In this document: positions 10,819 to 20,767 of the stretch, one piece after another
Layout of the letters: each line of letters opens with the position of its first letter
How positions within the stretch are numbered: the stretch's first letter is position 1
Source of the DNA: Diplosphaera chodatii
Taxonomy: Eukaryota; Chlorophyta; Trebouxiophyceae; Prasiolales; Stichococcaceae
Length of the DNA: 64,000 bases
Direction: 5' to 3'
Assembly: GCA_032358165.1 (NCBI GenBank)
Contig: JAALGY010000052.1
Location: forward strand, 930,001-994,000
Made by a program: the position numbers and the translations under genes
The notes under the pieces: model-generated
Seen by the model: only the letters and a program-made list of their open reading frames with translations
Databases searched by the model: none
What the model was told of the DNA's origin: nothing

Positions 10819-11642
10819 ACATGCAAAGGTCATATGCCGGATGTGAAAAGCTAGCGTACGCCGCCCATCATACTGGCCGTCTCCAGTCCCAGTCACACAG
10901 TCCGTGCATGCAAGTCTGTCAAGACGGCCGCAGAAATGTCGACAATCATCCTTAGCCTCGCATCTGACCTACAAGGCTGCACTCCCACATGATGTCGAAG
11001 AGCACCAAGGGTTGGAAGCAGTGACTCGTCACACAAGGCACCAGGCCAGCAACATTAGCGCCAGATCCTGCGGGCAAAGAGCAGCTCCCGTGCGCGGAAG
11101 TCAAAGGCTGAACTTGAACGAGCTCACTGCAGTTGTCGGAGCGGGCATTGCCATCGGGCGCAGGTCGTTGAGGTTTGAGAGATTGGACTGGACAGAAACT
11201 GCAACTGGTGCTGTAGTAGCAGCGCGATGCAGAGATGTGCATCTCCAGCAGCTTTCAACTGCCAGGTGTCTGATCATGGGCGCACGTCACGCAAAAGCAA
11301 AAGCCATGTTGACAGCACACATGCATGGTGCCGCATGACCCTGCAAGCATGTCTGATCCAGATGCCCAATGCAATGATATGCTGCGCGCCCATGCTGTAG
11401 GCCGCGATTCCATACCATTGGAAGCGACTGAGGGACCGGGCTACGGCGTTCAGCTCCGCCCGCACAGGCTTCGAGGCCAACCTCCCAGCCCAATTTGCAC
11501 AGCCGCGGTCGAGGAGCCTGGCACAAGCAAACTCAGGCAGGCTACTTTGTATCGGGCACTGCTGGTACATGCTGTGCGTTGTCAGGCTGCTGCTGTCACA
11601 AGTATAGCAACAAATACCAACTGGCGATATGTTCATTTGCAG
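10819..11642. other. Region between eL22 and the first clear ClpS exon
   Basis: It should hold the eL22 3' end, the ClpS promoter and one or more 5' ClpS exons with the start codon and transit peptide. Candidate ATGs exist (for example 11308, 11325, 11380), but none splices unambiguously to the exon at 11643. Open frames on both strands lack domain similarity. Confidence 0.35.
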
Positions 11643-12341
11643 GCCATAAGACAGCGTGGCACCAGCAGCGGAGGGTCATAACGGCAGCGGCAGGGCCAGG
11701 CGGCGGCGTGCTCGACAAGCCGCGCGTCATGGAGCCCGGTCTTGGTGAAAAGTAAGTCTGGACTTCTGTCAGAGGGCACACCTGCCCGTGTTGGTCGATG
11801 CAGTTGCCTGATTGTGGTGGCGGATTGAATGAGACCGCAGTGCGGTAACACGACTGCCAACAAACTGCTACTGTGTGGCCTCTACAGGAAGCAAACCAAG
11901 AAGAAGAAACCGCCGCAGTACCGTGTGATGCTGCACAACGACAGCTTCAACCGCCGTGAGTATGTAGTGAAGATACTGCTGAAGGTGGTGGACGTCATCA
12001 CAATGGCAGACGCCGTCAACATCATGCAGGTGCTTCACGTCCATGTTTGACGGAGCTCCATCATATCGATCTGTCAGTCGACTCACATGAGGGGAGATAA
12101 AACTGACTTATTTCCTGCACCACTTGCCAGTGACATCCCGCATTCTTGGCATGCAGTAAAGCTTGTACTGCATTGCAAAGCCGCAAGCAACCAACCAATG
12201 AGGGATGTCACGTTGCGTATGCAGAAAGCGCATGTGGACGGCTTGGCCTGTGTCATCAGCTGTCCGCAAGAGGATGCTGAGAGTTACTGCGAGGGTTTGC
12301 GAGGAAATGGCTTGATCTCGTCAGTCGAGCCTGACAACTAG
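11643..12341 (+). CDS. CLPS1: ClpS, N-degron adaptor of the Clp protease (plastid type); 5' end unresolved
   Basis: ClpS delivers proteins with destabilising N-termini to the ClpC chaperone and Clp protease, here most likely in the chloroplast stroma. Exons 11643-11751, 11888-12029 and 12225-12341 join in frame. The first ends a basic, Pro/Gly-rich leader (DKPRVMEPGLGEK). The core begins PPQYRVMLHNDSFNRREYVV, which matches the ClpS pocket motif around the conserved HND (the Asn/Asp that bind the substrate amino group). The last exon ends GLACVISCPQEDAESYCEGL and a short tail, matching the AHxxGxAxxxxxxxExAExYCexL region. The start codon and most of the transit peptide lie on an upstream exon not resolved. 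Confidence 0.93.
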
Positions 12342-13097
12342 ATCGGCTCGTGTGCGGTGTCTCCGTAGTACTGCAGCAGCCCTGTCGTAGCATTGTACAT
12401 GTTTCGTTTCACTGAGGCGCCTGCTGAGGCCGGCGGCGGCGTGCAAGAGACAGCTAGCAAAGAAGCACTGGCATGTTGGCCAGTTGGTGTACCGTATCAG
12501 GGCAGGACTTCTGCGATATTGAGGCTTGTCCGTTGATGGTCAGTACAGCAAGTGCAGTTGATCAACTGTTGGCGTGCTGCTGTGGAAGTGAAGTGAGCTG
12601 CAGTGCAGATACCCCCTGACCAGGATGATGACCCCAAGTGCCCAATGTTAATAGGCAGCCAAACGGTCGACTGATCGGATGCTCAAAGTCCCTATTGCGA
12701 GCCGTATTTCCACTTAGGTGCGCAACGACCGCACGCTCGCAGAATGCATGAAGGTCTGTTTGCCGGTCGGATGTCAAGATGCTTCAATAGGTTGCGACGA
12801 ACAGCAGTCTTAACGCGGCCTGCTGCCCGCGAGCTGATCCATCTTGCACTGCGCCTGGGGTTGGCAGTGCAGTTGGCAGCTTGCAGCAATTTGTGGAACA
12901 AGCGCTGAATGTCCAAGTCTGACGGCAAATGTGATACTTGACATTCTGATTGGTGTCGGCATACCATCTGCCAGGCAATCTTCATTGGCGTCACCCTGGT
13001 GCTGCCGAACTTCCGAAACACTTCCGGCGTGCTGGCAGTTCGCGACCACCTAAGACTGCTGTAGTCTGTACAAGCAGGCACGCAACGGTACAGCAAG
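12342..13097. other. Spacer between ClpS and the 13098 gene
   Basis: Should contain the ClpS 3' UTR and the promoter and 5' UTR of the next gene, both on the plus strand. No RNA gene, repeat or coding exon was recognised. Minus-strand frames at 12692-13447 are open but overlap the next gene's exon and look like its antisense shadow. Confidence 0.35.
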
Positions 13098-14379
13098 ATG
13101 CAGCTGGCGGTCAGCCATCCAATTTCTGCCGCCACCCTGGCAGCAGCAGCGCCGCACACAAGCGGCAAACAGGCTGCGGTCCGGCATGCTTTGCTACACA
13201 CACGGCGACCATGCCGCTGTGGGCGCACCAGCATGACGGTCAGCGCGCAGTGGCAGCAGCAGGATCCGCAGCAGCGGGACCCCAGGGCAGGTGGCCGCAG
13301 GCTGATCGACCCGGAGGTTCTGCCCAGGGACCCCGGCAGCCGGCAGGGCGGCCGGCAGTCCAGGCCTGGCTGGGACTGGCCACCGCCGCCGCCGCCGCCG
13401 CCGCCTCCGTTTCGCCGTCGCCAGAAGGTTGGCCAGGTGGGTTGCACAACAGGTATTCATGTGCACAGGCAAGACAGAAATTTCCCCTAAGGCTCTCAAG
13501 TCAGGACGCAAGGCTTTCGAAGACCACAAAAGCTGCATTGAAAAGGCGGGCTTCCTAGTTCCTGTTGGGGCCTTACCTTCAACTGTCATGCTCTGCAGCT
13601 GCTGGGATCGCGTCGGGAGCTGCTGGCCAGCCTCGCCTTCGTGGGCGCCGTGGTCCTGGGTTTCCAAGCCATCGACCCCCTCAGGGACCAGTCGACAGGT
13701 GCGGCTGCCATCGCCCGTTGCTGGCCGCCATTGCGACGTACCCTGCACGCCGTCACTGGTCTGCTGGCAGGCGCGGATTCACACAGCAGCTGGAGCAGTC
13801 CCTGAGGCAGTTGGCATGCTGCCTGGGTTGCAGACGACCAGGAGGGAGCTTATGGGGACCGCAGCATGCCGAGTGTGCAGTACACAGCAGAGGGCGTCAT
13901 TGTACGCCGCATAACAGATGGCAGCGCCATGAAGGTAGTACAGCAAGCGCACTGACGACACTAACTGCATGCTTTGGCAGGAGATGCACTGCATAGGCAT
14001 GTGCCGTGCCCAAGGAACTCGAGGGCGCCTGATTAGTTAGATGTCGGACGAGACCAGCGGGAGCCTGCACGTGCAGGTCGTCAGTGGCAACCAGCCTGGG
14101 CAGCTGCTGCTGCTGGACCTGCAGTCGAAGGACCTGTATGAGATGCGCCTTGGTCTGGACAGTCAGGTGAGCTTGAGACCTCAACATAGTACATGTCACC
14201 CCGGCAAAAAGGGCATGCCGACATGCATGGCCATCACCAACACTCACACTTGTTTCTGAGGCTGCGCATCCCTCGCATGGCAGGTGGACCCGTATCAGCG
14301 AGACTTAATGAACCTCATCTTCCTGAACCCGGGGTGGGAGCTGATGCTCAGGCCGGCGCCGCCAGCGAACTTTCGCTGA
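13098..14379 (+). CDS. Unidentified protein with targeting leader and one membrane helix
   Basis: Five exons, 13098-13436, 13599-13698, 13834-13934, 14041-14166 and 14284-14379, sum to 762 nt (253 residues) with matching phases. The N-terminus is Ala/Ser/Arg-rich without acidic residues at first, as in chloroplast or mitochondrial transit peptides. A run of ten prolines follows near residue 95. Exon 2 encodes one likely membrane helix, LLASLAFVGAVVLGFQAI. The soluble part includes YTAEGVIVRRITDGSAMK, HVQVVSGNQPGQLLLLDLQS and a final MNLIFLNPGWELMLRPAP. I do not recognise the family. A plastid membrane protein facing the stroma or lumen is a reasonable inference. Confidence 0.6.
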
Positions 14380-14953
14380 GCTGACTGACACCACACGGCA
14401 GCAGCTTGTACTTCTCCCTATGTAAGCGATGGTGCTCCTGGGCTCGCTGAGCATAGCACGAGTAATTGAATGACAGTGCATGTGCATTACCCCTTCAACA
14501 TGCATGGCTGACAGGTGAGGCCATTGTGGGGTGCGGGCTGCAGAGTGAGCACTTGTATGATGCAAGGTGTGTGTTAAACCGTATCTAAGTTGAAGCCTGA
14601 CCACATCACAGACCATAATTCATCAGAATACAGAGCACGCATGCTCAGGTCCAAACAGCACACTTTGCTGCTGGCTGTCGACATCCCACATGTCGCGCAC
14701 AAAATTCTGACGCATGCACAGCGCCACACTCAGCCCAATTCTGAACTTCTACATTGTCACCCTGCCGCTGACGCCTGCCTATGCTGCCATATGTGCAGCT
14801 GCGAATACTGCCTCCTGTCAGTAGGATCACCACCCGAAACACCCAATACACAGCAACAATAGCATGGGTCCCCCACTGACTTGGCCTTGCGTGCTGAAAG
14901 TGTTCTACCGATGAGCTGCGACATACGGAGGTGCAGTGCCACGAGCCTGGCCA
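14380..14953. other. Convergent 3' flanks, nothing recognised
   Basis: Spacer between the plus-strand gene ending at 14379 and the minus-strand Sec14-type gene. Base composition is more balanced than in exons. Short open frames on both strands carry no domain signature. A small exon of the Sec14-type gene here cannot be ruled out. Confidence 0.35.
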
Positions 14954-17900
14954 TCAGTATGGCCTCAGGCCGCCGTCCAGGGGGGTGGCAGGCAGGATGA
15001 TGGGCCCAGGCGGGAGCCGCGAATGGCGCTGCCTATCGGGCCGACTCGGCTGCGGCTTTGCCCAAAAGGCGCCCAGGGCCCACAGCGCCACACATCGCGC
15101 CCCTTCCCACACAGTGAGCAACAGCACCTGCACCATCACAACCACCTGCACCTCGAGCCTCGTAGATCTGCTCACCCAGCAGCAGGCGCACGCCCGACAC
15201 AGCCGTGGCAAGACTGCAACCTGCTAACCTACTATCTTCTCTAGTCCCTGCGATTGTGTGCTGCAGAGGCAGTAGCCTGGTCTTGTAACGAGCTCATTGG
15301 ACAGGCAGTGCAGCCAGGATGCAACATGGGTGAAGCTCCAGCGGCTACACACACGGGGCTGTGTACCTTGGGGTTGACCAGGGGGTGCAGCTTGGTGCCC
15401 CAGCGGCGGGAGGCAGTCGCGAGGCGGCTCTTCGAGACAGCGGATGCCAGGCGCGACTGGACGACTGCCTGCTGCAGCGCGATGCTGCGCTGCCGCATCA
15501 GCGCCAGCTGCTGCTGTGCTGCCCCGGGGCCCGCTGCTGTTGTTGCACGGCACGACAGTGGGTCAGTCATCTGCAGGTGCCGCACGGCCTGCAACTCACG
15601 TGCACAACTGACACAAAGTTTGTATAGGGTTGGCCCCAGGGGCTGCCAGTGTCCAGGGTGTGACAGCAGGTGCGTCATATGGCGCTGCGCGGGCTTCGGA
15701 GGCACCTGGGCCGCTGTGGCGCCACCACAGGTGCGGGCGGGGCAGCGAGGGCAGGGGCGGCGCGGGCACCCGGACGCGCCCCACCGCAGCGCCGCCCCGC
15801 TTGACCCCCGCCCACGCCGATGAGAACGCATCCCTGCACCGAGGTCAGGCATGATGATCAGCTTGTTTGTGCGATCAAGGTCAATAGGAGAGCGTACATG
15901 CATGTCTGTGGGCATGCTGCCACATGCAAGCCGAAGTCGCCATCGTACTGCAGTGTTGATGCAACCTGTCCATTTTTGAACCCACATCTGCAAGCTTTGA
16001 CACATGGCAAGCCTGCGCACCCGACGGCGCCTCTGGCGGCCGACAGGCGGCCCTCCGTGGCGGGCGCCTCCCGCGGGATGCTCCGCCGCCGCGACTCCCG
16101 CCGCTGCAGCCGCCCCGCCAGCCGTGCGGCCACCGCCTGGGCCGCTGGCACCATCTCAGCCTGCCCGCCATACTGCCTCGGCAGCACCTGCGACGTCACA
16201 AGCGGCGAGCACGACTCTCAGGCATGTACGCCATGTGCAGTGTCCAGAGGCTGCAGGACCACACTCTGTGCTGCATTGTGCACACATGTCCCACCAGCCC
16301 AGACCGATTGGCATGGAGGTTCGAAGGCGTGCTACTTTCATTGCCTGCAACTGCGCAGGCGTAGAGGACCAGAGGCAAGCAGGGTCACCTCGGGGGGGAT
16401 GGCGTCCTGCAGGCGGGCGGCGCGCTCCGCGCCCGACAGGAACACGATCTTCTCGCGGGTCGCCGCCTCGATGAAGGGCGACACGATGCGCCACAGGCCC
16501 CAGAAGATGAAGGGCGCGTTCAGGAACCACAGCTGCGACAGGCGCTCCGGGAAGTGGCCCTGCAGCGTGAAGACAGCGCACCACCTCCGAATGGATGCGA
16601 CAGAACCCACCATTGCAACTGCAGCCTGCAGCCTCTGGTGGCTTCCTTGGTGGATGAGTCTGCTGGCACGGACGCATGTGCACTTGTCTGCCATGCTTCA
16701 CGCAAGCAGGCAGCGCATGGGAGATGGGAAGTGCCCGAGGTCCGGCCATAGCGTCAGCAGCCGACCTGCAGGAGCTCAAAGATGTTGCGCAGCGCCTTGA
16801 CGTCCAGGTTGTTCATGCGCAGCCCTGCACAAGGTACCGAGAAATGACAGGCTCTAGCGCTGTGGCGCACACCACACTGGTCGTGGTGTGTGTGTCCCAT
16901 CAAAGTATTCACTCATACACAGCATGGCCACTGCGGTCCTGCTGGCCTCAAAACCACAGTTTTGGTTGTAGTGCCCCGTACCTGACAAATCGAAGAGGCA
17001 CAGGAATTTGCCCAGCGGGTTGGCCCTGACATCGCTCGCCATGGCCGCGGCATTGTCCAGCACGTACACGATGAGGCGGTTGGTCTCCTCCAGGCGGCGG
17101 GTGCCCATGTCGTGGCGCGCGGCCAGCACCAGCATCACCGGGCGGCCCTGCACCAAAAACACACCGTTGGTGATGCATGCGACAGGTGCAAAGGGGCGGC
17201 TGCATGCTGGTAAGCTTTTACCCCGTTTGTAGGCAGAGGCCCACAGAGGAGACAGCAGCCTGCTTGCCTGCTTGTCGCATCCTTGCAGGAACACCTTGTT
17301 GACCGCCAGCTCGTTCCTGATCTCGTCCTGCGACAAGTGATGGCACACTGTGGCCACCTTATTCAAAGACCTATGCAACCTGGTCAATTACATGACAGCG
17401 ACAGGTGTTGTGATATATTGAATAGCAGGGTGGAAGTGGCCTGCCGCACCTCGCTGATACGGCCGCTGGGCACATAGCTATATCGCCATCGGGCGTGCTG
17501 CCGGAGCGAGGCTTCCGCTTCATCCACATCACGGTTCCGCGCAGCAAGCCACCTGCCACCACAAGCGCTGACCTCGCATGATCGAAGGTTGATAGTGCAT
17601 CGTGAGCGACCGGCTGCCTGCAGGCTGTCAACAAACACTCACTACTGTGGACCACTTCCATGCAGTGTTGCAACCACACTGATTGTATGCTTTCATACCT
17701 CAGCAGGCATGCATCGTCCATCTCCTCGCCGCTGGCCCGCAGCATGTCAGCCACTGACATGCCCTCCGGTACCGCGGCGACAGCCCCTGCCACGCCCCCA
17801 TCGAGCGATGCGCTGCCGGCTGACATGCTGCCGCTGCGTGCCGCGCTGCTGGTGGCTGCCCCGCAGGCCGGCTCCGACAGCCGCTGCCGCAGCGTCGCCA

Positions 17901-18210
17901 CCGCCCCGTCGGCGGTGCCCAGTGACAGCGCCTCGCTGGGCACGCTGCTGAGGGCGCATGAGCCCTGGCTGCTGAACGAGGTCCGCCGCCGCCGGCGCCG
18001 CCGGGCAGCTGCCCACCCAGCTGCATCGCCATCAGCGGAGTCTGGCAACCGCAATGTTGGAAGCTGCACGGTGCACGTAGCACCCAGCAGCTGTAGCTCA
18101 AGCGACAAGTTCACGCTGACAGCAGCCAGCGGCTGCATCGCCGCAAGCGCACCCTGCCTGCATGCTTGCGTGACGTGCACCGTGTGACGGCCGGTGTGAT
18201 CGACCTCCAT
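14954..18210 (-). CDS. Sec14-like CRAL-TRIO lipid-transfer protein
   Basis: Sec14-type proteins bind or exchange phosphoinositides and other lipids at membranes. Exons: 17699-18210, 17450-17552, 17268-17327, 16982-17147, 16766-16824, 16389-16559, 16021-16187, then less certain exons at about 15720-15840, 15362-15600 and 14954-15210. The start at 18210 leads an Ala/Ser-rich N-terminus. The CRAL-TRIO N-domain spans the first junction (DDACLLR joined to WLAARNRDVDEAEASL). The lipid-binding domain follows: VFLQGCDKQ, GRPVMLVL, LFDLSG, HFPERLSQLWFLNAPFIFW, and SPFIEAATREKIVFL. LPRQYGG closes the fold. The C-terminal tail is basic and Gln/Ala-rich and may end in a hydrophobic helix (VLLLTVWEGARCVALWAL). 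The link from exon 16021 to the tail is not proven. The intron at 17148-17267 has a GC donor. Confidence 0.85.
17148..17267 (-). other. GC-AG intron in the Sec14-like gene
   Basis: The exon ends GCGACAAGCAG and the intron starts GCAAGC, ending TTGGTGCAG before GGCCGCCCG. Joining gives CDKQGRPVMLVL, the standard CRAL-TRIO motif, so the junction is fixed by homology. Confidence 0.8.
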
Positions 18211-18926
18211 GCACGCAAATCTCCCTGCTGGTCTGCACCCCGCTGCACTGCTGTCCGCTCACACGGCTACAGCCATCCCGCGGCTCAATGCATTGTACAC
18301 CGTCAATGCTTCATTGCCCCTCCAATGCTTTCTCGTGCCATATCCTCAGTCGCAACCGCAGGAACGAATTGTAGGCACAACAAGCCTCGTGCTTGGGAAT
18401 CGTGCGCAACACTCTTCTACCGCGTGGTTCAACAGGCAGACAGCCCTACAGGCCGGATATCACGCAGCATGTGACTAGATTGGCATGCGTCTGTGACAAG
18501 TGCACGGTGTCATGCAGCAGGCTGTCTGGCTGTGGCTGAGGTCAGGGACTCTCGTTTTCGAAGGTGAGTCAGCAGCCCAAGATAGATCAGAGATTAGTGG
18601 CAAGTCTTTTGCATCGGTCCAGATGCGGTGAAACGTTGACCGACCACTGTTGTCACTCGTGGCACAATATGAGAGGCCGAAAGGAATGATCGATGCCGCT
18701 TAAGACTACTGCAAAAGTTAAGCAGGGCAGGGCGGCTGGGGCAACACACCTAGCCGTCCAGCTGCCGAATATAAGCATTCAAGGCTTTGCAAGGCCGCAT
18801 CTGAACCATGCATGCCATGGATGCCCTGCAGTGGAAACTGAGCCACGGCAGATCTGCTATACAGCAGGGTGCCGCGGGCATGCTGACGGGTACGCTGCCG
18901 ATCGCTGGAAAGACCTTGCTGTGCTG
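18211..18926. other. Spacer between Sec14-like and SnRK2-like genes
   Basis: Both neighbours are on the minus strand, so this should contain the 3' UTR of the kinase and the promoter of the Sec14-like gene. No coding exon, RNA gene or repeat was recognised; open frames are short and low in coding character. Confidence 0.35.
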
Positions 18927-19985
18927 TTAAGCCAGCGCTGCATTTGGCCGCAGCTTGTCGATCTCCTCGTTGCAGCGGTTGACCATGTCCAGAATCTCCT
19001 GCGTCGATTGTTCGCACGGCCCACCACTGACGTTGTCAGTGGCCTGAAGCCGGGCATTCATCTCGTGAGTGCCAGCAGGCAGGTCCTTCAGGAACCAAGG
19101 GTGGTTCATGATGCCTGCAATGCTGATCCGCTTTGACGGCTCTGCTGTCAGCATCTGCTTCAGCAGGTCTCTGCACGCCACGGACACCTTGGGCGGCAAG
19201 ATGAAGTCGGCGCTGATGATGCGACCAAACATCAGCTGCATTCGACGAACGCCCTTCACCTTTTCATCCTCTGGCCGCCGGAAGGGGAAGCTGCCCATGA
19301 GCATGACATACAGCATGACACCACAAGACCAGATGTCTGCCGACTTGCCGTCGTACACCTCTGTCGTCAGCACCTCCGGCGCCATGTACTCTGGTGTGCC
19401 ACAGGCGGTTTTGCACAGCGAGCCCGCCACCTCGTCCTTGGAGTAGCCGAAGTCGCACATCTTGATGATGGGCAGCGGCTGGCTGCCATCCAAGAGCACG
19501 TTGTCCAGCTTGATGTCGCGATTGGCAATGCCCAGCCTGTGGCAGTAGTCGACTGCGATGATGAACTGCTGGAAGAACCACCTTGCATCAGTCTCCGGCA
19601 CCCCACCAAGTCCGGCACGTTTGCAGGCGTCCACGTATTCTGACAAGTCGCCTCCAGGCGCATACTCCATAGCAATCGCCAAATGGTGCTTTGTCATGAA
19701 CACCTCCTTGAGCTGGATGATGTGCGGGTGCATCGCGCACTCGCGGTGGTTGAGCAGCTCCCGCGCGATGATGCGTTGGCTGGTGCGTCCACCACGCTCG
19801 ATGAACTTGATGGCCACCTGCTCATCCGTCTCTGTGTCCAGCGCCAGCTGGACAAAACCCGAGGCGCCGCTGTTCAGATGTCGAAGCTTGACGTAGCGAG
19901 GGTGTCCATCAAGGGGAGTCTGGAGCTCATCCAGCGGCTTTGAGGACGACTGATGCGCCTCACCGTGGCCCTGAACCCCGTGCAT
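18927..19985 (-). CDS. SnRK2-like serine/threonine protein kinase, intronless
   Basis: One uninterrupted frame of 352 residues. SnRK2 kinases act in osmotic, nutrient (for example sulfur) and ABA-type signalling. The kinase domain runs from about residue 30 to 290: glycine loop NSGASGFVQLA (first glycine replaced by Asn/Ser), VAIKFIERG with the catalytic Lys, then IQLKEVFMTKHHLAIAMEYA, the catalytic loop ANRDIKLDNVLL, CDFGYSK, the activation segment SLCKTACGTPEYMAPEVL, and WSCGVMLYVMLMGSFPF. The ending HPWFLKDLP is typical of SnRK2. The usual HRD histidine is Asn (NRD), and the DFG is intact, so activity is likely. A short tail follows with an EEIDKL segment, but no clear acidic ABA box. It is the only long gene here with no introns. 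Confidence 0.93.
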   Translation of the reverse strand: MHGVQGHGEAHQSSSKPLDELQTPLDGHPRYVKLRHLNSGASGFVQLALDTETDEQVAIKFIERGGRTSQRIIARELLNHRECAMHPHIIQLKEVFMTKHHLAIAMEYAPGGDLSEYVDACKRAGLGGVPETDARWFFQQFIIAVDYCHRLGIANRDIKLDNVLLDGSQPLPIIKMCDFGYSKDEVAGSLCKTACGTPEYMAPEVLTTEVYDGKSADIWSCGVMLYVMLMGSFPFRRPEDEKVKGVRRMQLMFGRIISADFILPPKVSVACRDLLKQMLTAEPSKRISIAGIMNHPWFLKDLPAGTHEMNARLQATDNVSGGPCEQSTQEILDMVNRCNEEIDKLRPNAALA

Positions 19986-20767
19986 CGCCGCCGGCCGAAG
20001 CCTAGCTCATCAAGCAGCGGCCAGCGGCGCCTGAGGCCCGTGCTCAACTGTGAAATTCACAACCCAAGGTGCACTGCCCCAACAGTCTGGCACGCAATTG
20101 ATACAGCAACTCGTGCAGGCGGTCCGTCGCACACAGGACCACAGCTGTATCCTCAAAGCTGTGCCTGATGTCTCAAGACCAGCGGCAGTAGTAGTGTATA
20201 TCCACACGTCCTGCTCGCAGACGTCACTGCAGACTGTGCCACCAGGAACCCCGGCCAAGCGTCAAGCCTACAGCAGACGAGGAAGCACCGACCACTCGGT
20301 GCAAAGGCTGCACAACGTGCAAGAAGTTTGGTCGTCTTTGCGAGTGCTGACTCGAAATTGCTGAGCGGTGAGGTAAGGCCTCAGGGGGAAACATAAGCGC
20401 CAAGCCGAGGCAAGGCACGTGTGCCACCCTGAAGCGACAGAATTAGAGCACTTTCAGCCGAGGTTTTCGGTGCCAGCAACCACCTACGTGAGCTGCTGCA
20501 CTGACGCGACTGTGTTGGATCCACTGACGGGCACGCTGTCGCACTGAGCCGGGCTGCATTGACCTTCTGGCGCTAGATACGGTTTCGAGAAGGTTGTGAT
20601 CCCACGAGCTTTGCTTCCGCGAGCTTGGATGCGTTCACTTCTGACATCGTTGGGCATAGCCGCCATGTCGTTAACTCTACCGTAGACTGTGCGCAAGCAT
20701 GATGGGTCGGATCAGCAGCGAGCGGCTCTGGAGCTGTACTGGCGACCGGCTGTGAGCAGTGCCATCA
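19986..20767. promoter_or_regulatory. Divergent upstream region of the two kinases
   Basis: Lies between the SnRK2-like start (minus) and the TKL kinase start (plus) and should hold both promoters and 5' UTRs. No TATA box, repeat or RNA gene was recognised. Short open frames appear on both strands without domain similarity. Confidence 0.35.

Noticed and set aside
15820..16800. 326-residue plus-strand ORF
   Set aside because: Antisense to the Sec14-like exons at 16021-16187 and 16389-16559, which carry clear CRAL-TRIO sequence.
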